The notes beneath the pieces were generated by a model, which did no database searches, was not told the DNA's origin, and saw only the letters and a list, made by a program, of their open reading frames with translations. This document shows, in pieces, positions 1 through 9,953 of a stretch of 64,000 bases of DNA (its first letter is position 1; each line of letters begins with the position of its first letter). Both the position numbers and the translations under genes were made by a program. This DNA comes from Pseudomonas argentinensis (lineage in GTDB: Bacteria; Pseudomonadota; Gammaproteobacteria; Pseudomonadales; Pseudomonadaceae), in assembly GCF_001839655.2 (NCBI RefSeq), contig NZ_CP056087.1, positions 1,488,001 through 1,552,000 of the forward strand, read 5' to 3'.

Positions 1-2
1 GG

Positions 3-770
3 ACAGCCATGCCCATGGGCGCCAGCGCCTGCGTGGCGGTGCCGGTGGCGCCGGGCAGCGCGGACAAACTGCTGGCCAAGGTCGGCGCCAGCGAGCAAGC
101 CAGCGAAGAGCTGCGCAAGCGCCTGGGCAACGTCGCCGGCCTGTGCTGGTACGCCGACTCGCGGCTGCACTCGCCGCTGCTGGTCGCCCACCTCGACGAA
201 GCCGCCACGCCGGAGCTGGATCAGGCCATCGGCGGGTTGTTCGACGGCATGATCGGCGCCTTCGAGCCCAATGCCGAGAGCGGCCGCTTCCCGGTCGAAA
301 GCCAGAGCACGGCCGACGGCCACACCTGGCGCCGCCAGGTGGGCTCCAACTTCGGTCAGTACCCGGCCGAAGCCAGCAACACCCCCGACGCCCTGGCGTC
401 CCGCGCATTCTTCAACGTCAGCCTGGCGCGCCAGGGCCAGACGCTGCTGTTTTCGCTGGATGACACACTGGTGATCAAGGCCCTGGATACCCTCAACAAG
501 CGCTACCCGCCCCTGGCCGAAGTGTTGCCCGCCGACGGCCTGGTGCCTGGATACCTGGCGCCCGAGGGCTTGTCGCGCCTGCTCGAACAGGAAACCCTGG
601 ACAGCCTGCCCGCCAACTACGAACCGGTATTCCGCAACGCCGCCGACACCCACCTGCTGCCCAAGCTGCGTGCACTGGGTGGTTATGGGCAGTTCGCGCT
701 GACGCTGCCGAAAGACACCGAAGCCGACGATGACTGGAAATGGATTCCGTTGGAATGGCGCGCGCTTTGA
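3..770 (+). CDS. YfaA/MagB-like DUF2138 protein, C-terminal part (5' end outside window)
   Basis: The frame is open from the left edge, so this is the C-terminal ~255 residues of a longer protein; the ATG at 9 is internal. The sequence resembles the DUF2138 family (E. coli YfaA), normally about 560 aa. It lies directly upstream of, and overlaps, the DUF1175 gene, and the order DUF2138-DUF1175-alpha-2-macroglobulin-DUF2300-DUF2135 is that of the yfa/mag operon. In P. aeruginosa this operon (magA-F) encodes a periplasmic alpha-2-macroglobulin and its partners; magB by position is an inference. No catalytic motif is evident in the visible part. The stop lies inside the next gene, indicating translational coupling. 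Confidence 0.75.
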   Translation, partial: TAMPMGASACVAVPVAPGSADKLLAKVGASEQASEELRKRLGNVAGLCWYADSRLHSPLLVAHLDEAATPELDQAIGGLFDGMIGAFEPNAESGRFPVESQSTADGHTWRRQVGSNFGQYPAEASNTPDALASRAFFNVSLARQGQTLLFSLDDTLVIKALDTLNKRYPPLAEVLPADGLVPGYLAPEGLSRLLEQETLDSLPANYEPVFRNAADTHLLPKLRALGGYGQFALTLPKDTEADDDWKWIPLEWRAL

Positions 771-1417
771 TCACTGCCATGCCCAGCTGGCGCGTGCTGC
801 TGGCTGCGGCGCTGCTCGCGTTCGGCCTGTGCGCCCGCGCTGAGCAGGCGCCCGGCCTGAACCCCGAGCAGTCGCAGATCTTTCGCGCCTGGTTCGTGCG
901 TATCGCCCAGGAACAGCTGCGCCAGGGCCCGAGCCCGCGCTGGTATCAGCAGGATTGCGTGGGCCTGGTGCGCTTCGCCGCCAACGAGGCGCTCAAGGTG
1001 CACGACGCCAAGTGGCTGCGCGCCAACGGCCTGTCCAACCGCTACCTGCCGCCGGAGCTACAGCTGAGCGACGCCCAACGCGCGCTGGCACAGAGCTGGA
1101 ACCAGGGCGGCGGCAAGCGCGGCCCCTACGTCAATGCGATCAAGATGATCCAGTTCAACAGCCAGTTGGTCGGCCGCGACCTGAACGGGGCGCGCCCCGG
1201 CGACCTGATGTTCTTCGATCAGGGCGATGACCAGCACCTGATGATCTGGATGGGCCGCGACATCGTTTACCACACCGGCACCACCACTCCCACGGATAAC
1301 GGCATGCGTGCCGTCAGCCTGCAACAACTCATGACATGGAAGGACACCCGATGGATACCCGACGACGCCAACCCCAACTTTATCGGCATCTATCGGCTGA
1401 ATTTCCTCGCGCGATGA
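755..1417 (+). CDS. MagC/YfaT-like DUF1175 periplasmic protein with NlpC/P60-like signature
   Basis: 220 aa from the ATG at 755; in-frame ATGs at 740 and 779 are alternatives. Residues ~8-30 form a signal peptide (hydrophobic [15 protein letters not shown]). The family is DUF1175 (YfaT). Visible motifs resemble NlpC/P60 cysteine peptidases: DCVGLVRF with Cys68, then RPGDLMFFD, then DQHLMIWMG with His161 and a following VYHTG with His173. That gives the Cys...PGD.FF...H...H order of peptidoglycan endopeptidases. Family membership is well supported; enzymatic activity is my inference. The gene overlaps the preceding stop by 16 nt, and its own stop overlaps the magD start (ATGA), so it is tightly coupled within the operon. 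Confidence 0.8.
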   Translation: MARALITAMPSWRVLLAAALLAFGLCARAEQAPGLNPEQSQIFRAWFVRIAQEQLRQGPSPRWYQQDCVGLVRFAANEALKVHDAKWLRANGLSNRYLPPELQLSDAQRALAQSWNQGGGKRGPYVNAIKMIQFNSQLVGRDLNGARPGDLMFFDQGDDQHLMIWMGRDIVYHTGTTTPTDNGMRAVSLQQLMTWKDTRWIPDDANPNFIGIYRLNFLAR

Positions 1418-4400
1418 ACCGTCTGCTCGCCGTCGCGCTGCTGGCGCTCATGCCCCTGGCCGCTCATGCCGAAGACGAAGTGCCGGGCAGTGGCTACACG
1501 CCGCTTTCCGGCGAGTCGTTCTTCCTGCTCGCCGATTCCAGCTTCGCCGCCGATGAAGTGGCCACCGTGCGCCTCGAAGCGCCGGGCCGCGACTACCGCC
1601 GCTATCGCATGGAAGGTTATGGCGGCGTGGACATGCGCCTGTACCGCATCGACCAGCCGCTGGAGTTCCTCAAGCGCCAGAAAAACCTGCACCGCGTGGT
1701 CGCCGAGGGCCAGTTCAAGGGCGAGGGGCTGTCCAACACCCTGGCGTACCTGTGGGACAACTGGTACCGCAAATCCCGCCGGGTGATGCAGCGCGCCTTC
1801 TCCTACGAGTCGCGCAAGCAGGTCACCGAGGAAGCGCCGGAGCTGAAGATGGGCAGCGCCATCGCCGCGCCTACCGAATACACCCCGCAGGTGCAGTTCG
1901 CACCGATGAAGGGCCTGCCCCTGGTGGCCGAGTTCCGCTACCCGCTGTGGGAAGCCAAACCCATCGAGCCGCCGGCCGGCGTCGACCTGTCCGGCTCGTC
2001 GAGCAACTTCGTCAGCGTCGCCTCGGGCAATGTCTATGTGCCGTTGGGCAAGCTGAAACCGGGCCTGTACCTGGCCGAGGCGATCATCGGCAAGTACCGC
2101 GCCACCACCGTGGTATTCGTCTCCAACACCGTGGCGGTCAGCAAGATCGCTGGCGGCGAGCTCCTGGTATGGACGGCCGACAAGCACCAGGGCACGCCGG
2201 TGGCCGACGCCAAGCTGTTGTGGAGCGATGGCCTGGGCGTGATGACCAGCGGCAAGACCGATGCCCAGGGCCTGCTGCGCCTGGGCCACGCCAGCCCGGA
2301 GCGCTCCTACGTGATCGGCGAGGACGCCGACGGCGGCGTGTTCGTGTCCGAGAACTTCTATTACGACAGCGAAATCTACGACACCAAGCTGTACGCCTTC
2401 ACCGACCGCCCGCTGTATCGCCCCGGCGACTGGGTGGAGGTGAAGATCGTCGGCCGCGAGTTCAAGAACGCCCGCGACTCGGTGGCGGCCGGCACCGCGC
2501 CGATCAGCCTCAGCGTGCTGGATGCCAACGGCACCGTGCTGCAGACCCAGAAGCTCGATTTCGACAGCGCCCGTGGCGGCCAGGGCCGCTTCCAGCTGCC
2601 GAACAACGCCGTGGCCGGCGGCTACGAGCTGCGCTTCGCCTACCGCGACGGGCTGTACAGCAGCGCCTTCCGCGTCGCCGAGTACATCAAGCCGCATTTC
2701 GAAGTGTCGCTGGACCTGGACAAGCCGGACTTCCGCACCGGCGAGCCGGTCAAGGGTGCCCTGGTGCTGCTCTACCCGGACGGCAAGCCGGTGGCCAATG
2801 CCAAGGTGCAGCTGAGCCTGCGCGCCCAGCAGCTGTCGATGGTCGACAACGAGCTGCAGTACCTCGGCCAGTTCCCGGTCGAGCTGGCCAGCAGCGAAGT
2901 CAGCACCGACGGCCAGGGCCGCGCGGCCCTCGACCTGCCGGCCGCCGACAAGCCGAGCCGCTACCTGCTCAGCGTGTTCGCCAGCGATGGCGCCGCCTAC
3001 CGGGTCAAGACCAGCAAGGAAATCCTCATCGAGCGCGGCGCCGCCCGCTATCGCCTGAGTGCGCCGCAGCGCTTCAGCGCGGCTGGGCAGGCGGTGAACT
3101 TCGCTTACCAGAGCGAAGGCGCCAGTGAGCGCAAACCGGCCCGCTACGAGTGGGTGCGCCTGGAAGACCAGAGCACCGGCAACGGCGAGTTGGCGGCGGA
3201 TGCCAAGGGCTTCGAGCTGAATTTCGAACGGCCCGGCACCTACAGCATCACCCTCAAGGACAACAGCGGCCTGATTCTCGGCGCTACCGGCCATTCGGTC
3301 AGCGGCGAGGGCGTCAAGTCGGTGGCCGGTACCATCGAGATCGTCCTCGACAAGGCCGAATACCAGGCCGGCGACGAAGCCCTGGCGCTGATCACTTTCC
3401 CCGAGTCGGTCGGCGATGCGCTGCTGACCCTGGAGCGCGACAAGGTCGAAGCCACCGCGCTGCTCTCCACGGGCGGCGACTGGCTCAAGCTGGAGCGCCT
3501 GTCCGATACCCAGTACCGCGCGCGCATCCCGGTCGGCAACACCTTCTCGCCGAACATCACCTTCTCGGCGCTGTACACCCGCGGTGGTGATTACAGCTTC
3601 CAGAACGCCGGCATCAAGGTCGCCACGCCGCAGATCGACATCGCCATGGAGGCCGACAAGGAGGTGGTGCAGCCGGGCGAGCTGGTCACCGTCGAGCTGA
3701 GCACCCTGTTCGCAGGCAAGCCGGTGCCGACGCGCCTGACGGTCAGCGTGGTGGACGAGATGATCTACGCCCTGCAGCCGGAGATCGCCCCAGGTATCGA
3801 CCAGTTCTTCTATCACCCGCGCCGTAACAACGTGCGCACCAGCGCCAGCCTGTCGTTCATCAGCTACGACCTGGCCCTGCCGGGCATGCCCAGTGCGCCT
3901 GGCCGCGCCAACCGCAGCGAGCGGGGCGTCAAGGTGCTGGAGCGGCCGCGCCGCGAGGAAGTCGACACCGCCTCCTGGCAGCCGGACCTGGTCACCGATG
4001 CCAACGGCAAGGCGAGCTTCAGCTTCCGCATGCCCGACTCGCTGACCCGCTGGCGCATCACCGCCCGTGCCGTGAGCGCCGATGGCGAAGTCGGCCAGAA
4101 GCGCCAGTTCGTGCGTTCGGAAAAACCGCTGTACCTGAAATGGAGCGGGCCAAGCCGCTTCCGTGTCGGCGACAAGCCGGCGCTGGGTCTGTTCGCCTTC
4201 AATCAGGGTGAGGAGGGCGCCAAGACCGAACTGCTGATCCGCCATGGCGAGCAGGAGCAGCGCCGCGAGGTGACGTTGGCCAAGGGCATCAACTACCTGC
4301 CGGTCGAAGACGCGGTGATCGCCGCCGGCGACTTCAGCGCCGAGCTGCGCCAGGCCGATAAAGTCGCCGACGCCCTGGCCGTCAAGCTGAGCACCGTGGC

Positions 4401-5943
4401 GCCTGGCTGGCAGCAGGTGCGTAGCGAGCCGCTGTCGGTGTTCCCGGGCAACACGCCGCTGCAACTGCCGGCTGATGCCAGCCAGGTGCAACTGCGCGTG
4501 GCCGACAGCGGCGCCGGGCTGTTCTACGCCGCGCTGGACGACCTGCTCGACTACCCCTACGGCGGCGTCGAGCAGACCGCCAGCCGCCTGCTGCCGCTGA
4601 GCCTGGCCTATCCGGCGCTGGCCGCCGGCGAGCCGCGCATCAAGGATCGCCTGCGCCTGATCATGCAGAACAGCCGCCTGCGCCTGGTACAGATGGCCGG
4701 CCCCGAAGCGACCTTCACCTGGTGGGGCGGCGATGCCGACGGCGACGCCTTCCTGACCACCTACGCCTATTACGCCGACTGGCACGCCAGCCGCGCCCTG
4801 GCCATCCAGTTGCCGCCGGAGCACTGGCAGCGCGTGCTGGAGCTGTACGCCAAGCGCGCCCCGGAAACGCCGCTGCTGGAGCGTGCGCTGATCCTGGCCT
4901 TCGCCCGTGACATGGGCCTGCCGGTGAAAACCCTGCTCGAAGGCCTGGTGTACGACCTGGCCGCTGCGGGCGAAGGCGAGGAAGTGGTGCTCGGCGAGGG
5001 CGACAGCCTGGTGATGGCTGCACCGGATGCGGCCCTGGGCCTGGCAATTGCCCGGGAGCTGGGCGTGCGCCTGGCGCAGCACAACAACGTGCCGGTCGCC
5101 GAGGCCCTGCTAGGGCAACTCGAAGGCGCCCGTCGTCGCCTGGCGGAGAGCCAGTCGCCTTTCGTGGCCGCCGTCGGCCTGTACCTCAATGGCCCGGATC
5201 GCCAGCGCGCCCAGCGCCTGCTCGGCGAACTGGCACCGGCCCAGGCCGGCCTGGAACGCGCCCTGGCGCTGACCTGGCTGCAGCCGTCCCTGGACCTGCG
5301 CAGCACCCCGCCGACGCTGGCGCTGGAAGGCCACTGGCAGGCCGTGGAAGGCACCAGCGGCGACAACTACTGGCAGTGGAACGGCGCGCAACCGCCCCAG
5401 GCCCTGCAGGTGGCCGGCGATCTGGACCAGGCGAACGATGTGCGTCTCGACTACCAGAGCGCCCAGGCTGCGCCGAGCAACGTGCCGGTCACCCTCAAGC
5501 GTCGCCTGTTGCGTCTGGTGCCGGGCGACAAGGCCTTCGAATTCCGCGCCGAGGAAGTCGGCAAGGACGAGATCTCCAGCGCCGACCTGTACCTGGACGA
5601 AGTGACCCTGAGCAGCGAAGGCGAGCAGGCCCTGCGCTACGGCATGCTGGAGGTGCCGCTGCCGCCGGGCGCCGATGTGGAGCGCACCACCTGGGGCATC
5701 CAGGTCAGCGGCCTGGGCGGCGACGAAGCCGCGCCGCTGGAAAAGGCCCGCAACGAGCCGGGCGAGCTCAGCTACGCGGTGCCGGTGGACGCCCTGCAGG
5801 GCGAGCTGGTGCTGCGTCACCTGGTGCGCTTCTCGCAGAAGGGCGAGTTCGTGCTGCCGCCGGCCCGCTACGTACGCCTCTATGCACCGGGCCAGCAGGC
5901 GCTCGAGAACGAGCCTGTACTGCAGAAGGTCACCGTTGAGTAA
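1414..5943 (+). CDS. magD: alpha-2-macroglobulin family protein MagD (YfaS type)
   Basis: 1509 aa. Start chosen at 1414 (ATGA overlap with the previous stop) because it gives a clean signal peptide, [19 protein letters not shown], cut near residue 19; the upstream ATG at 1336 would bury it. Bacterial alpha-2-macroglobulins are periplasmic protease traps built of MG domains, a bait region and a thioester domain. The MG-domain motif [10 protein letters not shown] and the A2M C-terminal region with [10 protein letters not shown] are visible. Where thioester members have CxEQ, this protein has Gly1051-Val-Glu-Gln, so the thioester Cys is missing, as in the YfaS/MagD subfamily. In P. aeruginosa MagD associates with other Mag proteins and with PBP1b and is controlled through the Gac/Rsm pathway; those points are literature, not visible here. 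Confidence 0.93.
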   Translation: MNRLLAVALLALMPLAAHAEDEVPGSGYTPLSGESFFLLADSSFAADEVATVRLEAPGRDYRRYRMEGYGGVDMRLYRIDQPLEFLKRQKNLHRVVAEGQFKGEGLSNTLAYLWDNWYRKSRRVMQRAFSYESRKQVTEEAPELKMGSAIAAPTEYTPQVQFAPMKGLPLVAEFRYPLWEAKPIEPPAGVDLSGSSSNFVSVASGNVYVPLGKLKPGLYLAEAIIGKYRATTVVFVSNTVAVSKIAGGELLVWTADKHQGTPVADAKLLWSDGLGVMTSGKTDAQGLLRLGHASPERSYVIGEDADGGVFVSENFYYDSEIYDTKLYAFTDRPLYRPGDWVEVKIVGREFKNARDSVAAGTAPISLSVLDANGTVLQTQKLDFDSARGGQGRFQLPNNAVAGGYELRFAYRDGLYSSAFRVAEYIKPHFEVSLDLDKPDFRTGEPVKGALVLLYPDGKPVANAKVQLSLRAQQLSMVDNELQYLGQFPVELASSEVSTDGQGRAALDLPAADKPSRYLLSVFASDGAAYRVKTSKEILIERGAARYRLSAPQRFSAAGQAVNFAYQSEGASERKPARYEWVRLEDQSTGNGELAADAKGFELNFERPGTYSITLKDNSGLILGATGHSVSGEGVKSVAGTIEIVLDKAEYQAGDEALALITFPESVGDALLTLERDKVEATALLSTGGDWLKLERLSDTQYRARIPVGNTFSPNITFSALYTRGGDYSFQNAGIKVATPQIDIAMEADKEVVQPGELVTVELSTLFAGKPVPTRLTVSVVDEMIYALQPEIAPGIDQFFYHPRRNNVRTSASLSFISYDLALPGMPSAPGRANRSERGVKVLERPRREEVDTASWQPDLVTDANGKASFSFRMPDSLTRWRITARAVSADGEVGQKRQFVRSEKPLYLKWSGPSRFRVGDKPALGLFAFNQGEEGAKTELLIRHGEQEQRREVTLAKGINYLPVEDAVIAAGDFSAELRQADKVADALAVKLSTVAPGWQQVRSEPLSVFPGNTPLQLPADASQVQLRVADSGAGLFYAALDDLLDYPYGGVEQTASRLLPLSLAYPALAAGEPRIKDRLRLIMQNSRLRLVQMAGPEATFTWWGGDADGDAFLTTYAYYADWHASRALAIQLPPEHWQRVLELYAKRAPETPLLERALILAFARDMGLPVKTLLEGLVYDLAAAGEGEEVVLGEGDSLVMAAPDAALGLAIARELGVRLAQHNNVPVAEALLGQLEGARRRLAESQSPFVAAVGLYLNGPDRQRAQRLLGELAPAQAGLERALALTWLQPSLDLRSTPPTLALEGHWQAVEGTSGDNYWQWNGAQPPQALQVAGDLDQANDVRLDYQSAQAAPSNVPVTLKRRLLRLVPGDKAFEFRAEEVGKDEISSADLYLDEVTLSSEGEQALRYGMLEVPLPPGADVERTTWGIQVSGLGGDEAAPLEKARNEPGELSYAVPVDALQGELVLRHLVRFSQKGEFVLPPARYVRLYAPGQQALENEPVLQKVTVE

Positions 5944-7591
5944 GGGCTGCATTTTCGCTTCGCTGGCCCTGCTGGCCGCCCTTGGCGGTTCGGCACTGGC
6001 TGGCGAGGCGCCGCTGTCGCTGGCCTGGCAAACGGCTGGCGGCAGTGAGCTGTTGCGCCTCGACGGGCAACGACTGCTCAGTCGCGAGCCCCTTTCCGAG
6101 AACCTGCAGGTACCGTTGGGCAGCCTGTGGAAATTGTTCGTCTACGCCTATCTGGTCGACACCAAACAGCCGGACCACGGCTACCAGTGCCGCGGGCGGG
6201 ACAAGGAGGAGGTGTATTGCTGCAACCCGGGCGAGCGTATCGACCGGGAGCAGGCGCTGGTCAAGTCCTGCGGCCTGTACTTCGAACAGGAGAACCTGCA
6301 GTTGGACCAAGGCGACTGGTCGCGTTACTGGCAGGCCCGAGAGGCGCCAGGCTGGATCAGCGAGCGCCAGCGCCTGGCGCCGGGTACCCGCGTCTCGGTT
6401 CAGCAACTGCTCACGCAACTTGCGCAATTGCCCGCTCAGGCCGATGCCCGCAAGGTGCTGCTGGACGTGGTGCTGAACGGCGACGGCTCGACCGTCAGCG
6501 CCCTGGGCAGCCGCCTGCGGGTGAAGACCTGGAGCTGGCTCGCCGATGACGATCCCCAGGCGCGCCAGGGTGGTTTCGCCGGCTGGCTGGCCGATGGCAC
6601 GCCCGTCTGGGCGGGCGGCTCGGGCACCAGCAGCATGGTGCTCAAGGGCCATGCCGAGGCACTCGGCCAGGTGCTGCCAGCGGCGTGGCCAAGGGAGGCC
6701 GGCAGCTGCGTGGAGGTGCGTCTGTTCGCCCGCTATCCACTGCGCCAGCTCAAGCGTGAGGGCAGTAGCGCGGCCGTGGAGCCGGGCGCGCTCAATGGCC
6801 GTTACGAGGTCGAGTTCACCAACGGCAACCGCCTGCCCATCGAAAGTCACGGCGAGCTGTTTCTCGAGCGAAGCGGCGAAGGGTTGCAGCTCACTGCCCA
6901 CTTGGATCGTGAGGACTACGTGGCCCGCGTACTGGATCGTGAGGCCTCGGCGCAGCCTGCCGAGGCCGCCAAGGCGCTGGCCATCGCTGCGCGCACCTAC
7001 CTGCTGCAGAGCGCCGAGCGTCGTGGCGAATGCCTGCGCATCGACGACAGCAGCGCCAGCCAGCGCGTAGCGCCGCGCCCCGCCAGCCAGGGCGCCCGGG
7101 ATATCGCCGCCTGGACCGCCGACCTGGTGCTGGCCGGCACGCCGGTCACCTATCACAGCACCCAGCCGGGGCCTGATCGGCTGGCCTGGAGCCAAGCGGT
7201 CGAGCAGGCCAACAGCGGCTTGCGTTACGACGCCATTCTGGCCCGCGCCTTCCCACGCGCCACCTTGAGCCGCTGGGACAAACCCGCGGCCGCCTGCCAG
7301 CCGCTGGTCGCTGCTGAACAGTGGCTGCGCAAGCAGAGGCGCGACTGGCGCGAGCGCCTGGATATGGAGCCGGGCTACGAGGAAATTCAGCAGTTTACCG
7401 TTTGCCAATTGGCGTCCGGGCGGCCCTATGTAGATCGCGAGCGGCAGCGCATCTTCGTGCGCGGCTTCTTTTCCCTACAGGACCGTCTGGACCTGACTCA
7501 CGAATACCTGCACCTGGCGTTCGTCGCCCACCCAAATGGACAGGACGAGGCCTACGTCGAAGGCCTCGCCCGCACCCTGTTACTGGAATGA
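5936..7591 (+). CDS. MagE/YfaQ-like DUF2300 secreted protein with SxxK, SpoIID-like and HEXXH motifs
   Basis: 551 aa from a TTG start at 5936, chosen because it has AGAAGG 8 nt upstream and gives a signal peptide ([21 protein letters not shown]); no ATG or GTG fits. It overlaps the magD stop by 8 nt. Three segments can be seen. Residues ~55-110 contain [15 protein letters not shown], with Ser63-x-x-Lys66 like the active site of penicillin-binding proteins. Residues ~345-415 contain [13 protein letters not shown] and later VTYHSTQPG (Tyr406-His-Ser), resembling the SpoIID/LytB amidase-enhancer domain. The C-terminus has HEYLH (522-526) followed by Glu538 and Glu542, a zincin-like motif. The family is DUF2300 (YfaQ). 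The functions suggested by these motifs are inference. Confidence 0.8.
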   Translation: MSKGCIFASLALLAALGGSALAGEAPLSLAWQTAGGSELLRLDGQRLLSREPLSENLQVPLGSLWKLFVYAYLVDTKQPDHGYQCRGRDKEEVYCCNPGERIDREQALVKSCGLYFEQENLQLDQGDWSRYWQAREAPGWISERQRLAPGTRVSVQQLLTQLAQLPAQADARKVLLDVVLNGDGSTVSALGSRLRVKTWSWLADDDPQARQGGFAGWLADGTPVWAGGSGTSSMVLKGHAEALGQVLPAAWPREAGSCVEVRLFARYPLRQLKREGSSAAVEPGALNGRYEVEFTNGNRLPIESHGELFLERSGEGLQLTAHLDREDYVARVLDREASAQPAEAAKALAIAARTYLLQSAERRGECLRIDDSSASQRVAPRPASQGARDIAAWTADLVLAGTPVTYHSTQPGPDRLAWSQAVEQANSGLRYDAILARAFPRATLSRWDKPAAACQPLVAAEQWLRKQRRDWRERLDMEPGYEEIQQFTVCQLASGRPYVDRERQRIFVRGFFSLQDRLDLTHEYLHLAFVAHPNGQDEAYVEGLARTLLLE

Positions 7592-7595
7592 CATC

Positions 7596-8396
7596 ATGGC
7601 TCTGATCACCCCCCGTATCGCCCTCTGCCTGACCCTGCTGCCGCTCTGTGCCCTGGCCGAGATAAAGCTCGACACCCCACGCAGCGGCTGGCGCGTCGGT
7701 GGCGGCGACGGCGCGCAGTTCATGCAGGAGGTCAATTACCCGGCATCCAGCGTGAACAGCGCCGCCAACCAGGCCGACACCGCGCGCATCAAGGGCGCCA
7801 TCGGCCAGCTTGGCAAGGACGAGAACAAGGCGCCGGGCCGGCTGGTGGTCAACGGCACCAGCATGCCGCTGAAGATCGACGAGGACGGCGGCTTCGACCG
7901 CCCGTTCGTGTTCCCGGCCGGCAGCAACAACGTCGAGGTGCGCAGCCCGGATGGCAGCCAGCGCCGCCGCGTGCAGTTCTACAACAACGGCAGCGGCGAA
8001 ACCCCGGCGCGCCTGCGCGTGGTGCTGTCGTGGGACAGCGACAACACCGACCTGGATCTGCACCTGGTCACCCCCGATGGTGAGCACGTCTGGTACGGCA
8101 ATCGCTCGCTGGCCAACGGCGCGGCCCTGGATGTCGACGTGACCACCGGCTACGGTCCGGAAATGATCGCCTCGCCCACCCCGCTCAAGGGTCAGTACCT
8201 GGTCTACGTGAACTACTACGGCGGCGGCTACAGCTACGACGAGGAGGGCGAGAGCAGCGCCGGGCAGATTCTCACCACCGGGCAGATCACCCTGATCACC
8301 GAAGAGGGCACGGTCAACGAGAAGCAGGAGAGCTTTCTGGTGCCGATGCGCACGCCGGGCGAGCTGACGCTGGTGAAAAGCTTCAGCTATCCGTAA
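7596..8396 (+). CDS. MagF/YfaP-like DUF2135 periplasmic protein
   Basis: 266 aa, last gene of the mag/yfa operon, beginning 4 nt after the magE stop. Start at 7596 gives the signal peptide MALITPRIALCLTLLPLCALA; an in-frame ATG at 7536 would lie inside magE and bury it. The DUF2135 core is recognisable: VVLSWDSDNTDLDLHLVTP followed by DGEHVWYGN and YLVYVNYYGGG, an Asp-rich beta-sandwich region of the type that can bind calcium. In P. aeruginosa MagF is reported among the MagD partners. No enzymatic motif is seen. The Shine-Dalgarno is poor, so translation is probably coupled to magE. Confidence 0.83.
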   Translation: MALITPRIALCLTLLPLCALAEIKLDTPRSGWRVGGGDGAQFMQEVNYPASSVNSAANQADTARIKGAIGQLGKDENKAPGRLVVNGTSMPLKIDEDGGFDRPFVFPAGSNNVEVRSPDGSQRRRVQFYNNGSGETPARLRVVLSWDSDNTDLDLHLVTPDGEHVWYGNRSLANGAALDVDVTTGYGPEMIASPTPLKGQYLVYVNYYGGGYSYDEEGESSAGQILTTGQITLITEEGTVNEKQESFLVPMRTPGELTLVKSFSYP

Positions 8397-8415
8397 AGGT
8401 ACAACCGATCATTCG

Positions 8416-8485
8416 CAGCCTGCGGTTGAGCGCAGCGATACCCAGGATTCGGTTCCCCGGTATCGCTGCGCTCAACCCGGGCTAC
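8416..8485. repeat. GTTGAGCGCAGCGATACC repeat, inverted pair
   Basis: Two ~31-bp copies face each other (8415-8446 forward, 8455-8485 reverse) sharing the core GTTGAGCGCAGCGATACC with flanking GTAGCC- and CCCGGG-like ends. The RNA would form a long hairpin 20 nt after the magF stop. The same unit recurs at 54245-54275 and 58467-58545. No T-tract follows, so it is more REP-like than a classical terminator. Confidence 0.75.
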
Positions 8486-8693
8486 ACGCTATCGCTTCAT
8501 CCTCTCAGTGGTTTGATATCAAAAAAAGCTTATCAATCCTTCATTATTATTCGTTTGATCGCGTTATCGCCCTTCGTCACACTCTGCTCCATTGCCTGCC
8601 ACGGTTTCTCTGCCAAGGCGGGCAAGGTTGCACACAGACGAGTACATCATCCAGGGACGGATGCTCCTGCCAGCCGCTTCCAGCGGTACCCAG

Positions 8694-8717
8694 CGAGCCT
8701 CTTATTTGAGAGGCTCG
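8694..8717 (+). promoter_or_regulatory. 9-bp perfect leader hairpin upstream of HPP gene
   Basis: CGAGCCTCT (8694-8702) pairs perfectly with AGAGGCTCG (8709-8717) around a 6-nt loop, followed by GATCTTTTCG. It ends 18 nt before the chosen ATG of the HPP gene. It looks like a short intrinsic-terminator or attenuator-type hairpin in the 5' leader; no regulator can be named. Confidence 0.45.
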
Positions 8718-8735
8718 ATCTTTTCGACGGTCGTG

Positions 8736-9866
8736 ATGAAGTCCCACGCGCATTTCCCCCAATGGCTCTCCGCCTTTCTGCCTGACGCCCTGCATACCCG
8801 CCCCCGAGAATGGAGCCGCGCCGCCTTTGGCGCCGCCGCTGGTTTTCTGTTCAGCACCTGGGTGTGCAGCCAGTTGTTCGGCCTGCCTATGGCGGTGCAT
8901 TTCTCCGGCCCGCTGGCGGCTTCGGCCGTGCTGCTGTTCGCCGTTTCCTCGGGAGCCCTGGCCCAGCCCTGGTCGATTCTCGGCAGCTACCTGTGTGCCA
9001 GCGCCGTTGCGCTGACGATCAGCCATTTTGTCGATCACAGCCTGGTGGGCGCGGCCCTGGCCCTGGGCCTCAGCCTGCTGCTGATGTGCCCGTTGCGCTG
9101 CCTGCACCCACCGGGCGGCGCCATCGCCTTCTGCATGGTGTTCGCCACACCGTTGCCGGGCGAGCCGTTCTGGCAGCCGGCGCTGGCGGCGATGACCGCC
9201 GGGGTCGGCCTGCTGGCCTGCGCGCTGCTCTACAACAACCTGACCCGCGTACCCTATCCGCGCCCCCATCCCGGTACGCAGGCGGTTCATCACACCCATG
9301 ACCTGCTACCGAGCGAGCGCGCCGGCATCAATGCCGATGACCTGGACCACGCCCTCGATGAGCTGGGCTCCTTCGTCGACATCACCCGCGAAGACCTCGA
9401 ACTGATCGTGCGCAGCACCGAGAAACACGCGCTGCGCCGCAGTATGGGCGAGATCCGCGCCGGGCAGATGATGTCCCGCGACCTGATCCATGCCACGCCG
9501 CAAACCGCGGTAGCCAAGGGGCTGTACCTGCTCACCCATCATGGGCTCAAGGCCTTGCCGATTCTCGATGGCGGGCGGCTGGTCGGTATCGTCAGCCTGG
9601 TCGATCTGGTCAGCGCCACCCGCGCCAACAGCTTCAACCTGCGGGCGATTCTCGGCCTGCAGAAGAGGCTGGTGCTGGGTGAGCTGATGACTTCGCCGGT
9701 GCGCACGGTGGATGTCGATACCCATGTCGTCGACCTGATCGCGCTGCTCTCCGACGAAGGCCTGCACTGCCTGCCGGTGCTCGACGAGGGCCGGCTGGTA
9801 GGGATGATCACCCAGACCGACCTGGTCGCCGCGCTGCACCGCGATCTGCTCAGGCATCTCGATTGA
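8736..9866 (+). CDS. HPP family membrane protein with two CBS domains
   Basis: 376 aa from ATG 8736 (GTG 8733 possible; a longer reading from 8592 would include the leader hairpin and is disfavoured). The N-terminal ~165 residues are an HPP-type membrane domain: several hydrophobic helices and the name-giving motif CLHPPGGAIAF. Residues ~240-375 contain two CBS repeats (MMSRDLIHATPQTAVAKGL... and LMTSPVRTVDVDTHVVDLI...) each ending in a typical LVGIVSLVDLV or LVGMITQTDLV segment. CBS pairs usually bind adenosine nucleotides and regulate the attached domain. Some HPP proteins are nitrite transporters in plants and cyanobacteria; the bacterial CBS-fused type has no settled substrate. The Shine-Dalgarno is weak. 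Confidence 0.85.
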   Translation: MKSHAHFPQWLSAFLPDALHTRPREWSRAAFGAAAGFLFSTWVCSQLFGLPMAVHFSGPLAASAVLLFAVSSGALAQPWSILGSYLCASAVALTISHFVDHSLVGAALALGLSLLLMCPLRCLHPPGGAIAFCMVFATPLPGEPFWQPALAAMTAGVGLLACALLYNNLTRVPYPRPHPGTQAVHHTHDLLPSERAGINADDLDHALDELGSFVDITREDLELIVRSTEKHALRRSMGEIRAGQMMSRDLIHATPQTAVAKGLYLLTHHGLKALPILDGGRLVGIVSLVDLVSATRANSFNLRAILGLQKRLVLGELMTSPVRTVDVDTHVVDLIALLSDEGLHCLPVLDEGRLVGMITQTDLVAALHRDLLRHLD

Positions 9867-9953
9867 CGCATCGAATGATCCGCCGCGCGCCCGTACACTG
9901 GGCGCCGGATCAGGCTTGAGGAATGGCCGGCGGCGCACGCAGGCATAGTGACC

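Larger units (their letters stand above)
8397..8735. other. intergenic region between mag operon and HPP gene
   Basis: This 339-bp gap holds the repeat pair at 8416-8485, then an AT-rich stretch (about 8510-8580) unlike the surrounding GC-rich DNA that is a likely site for a promoter of the HPP gene, then a strong hairpin at 8694-8717. I see no convincing coding sequence in it. Confidence 0.5.

Noticed and set aside
1390..5082. 1230-codon open frame on the minus strand
   Set aside because: It is antisense to magD. Its low-complexity composition is typical of the third-position GC shadow of a GC-rich gene, and it shows no family motifs.
5930..7408. 492-codon open frame on the minus strand opposite magE
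   Set aside because: The plus strand has the signal peptide and DUF2300 sequence; the antisense product has no motif.
8426..8785. 119-codon plus-strand open frame after magF
   Set aside because: It covers the repeat pair and the leader hairpin and has no homology; it runs into the HPP gene in another frame.
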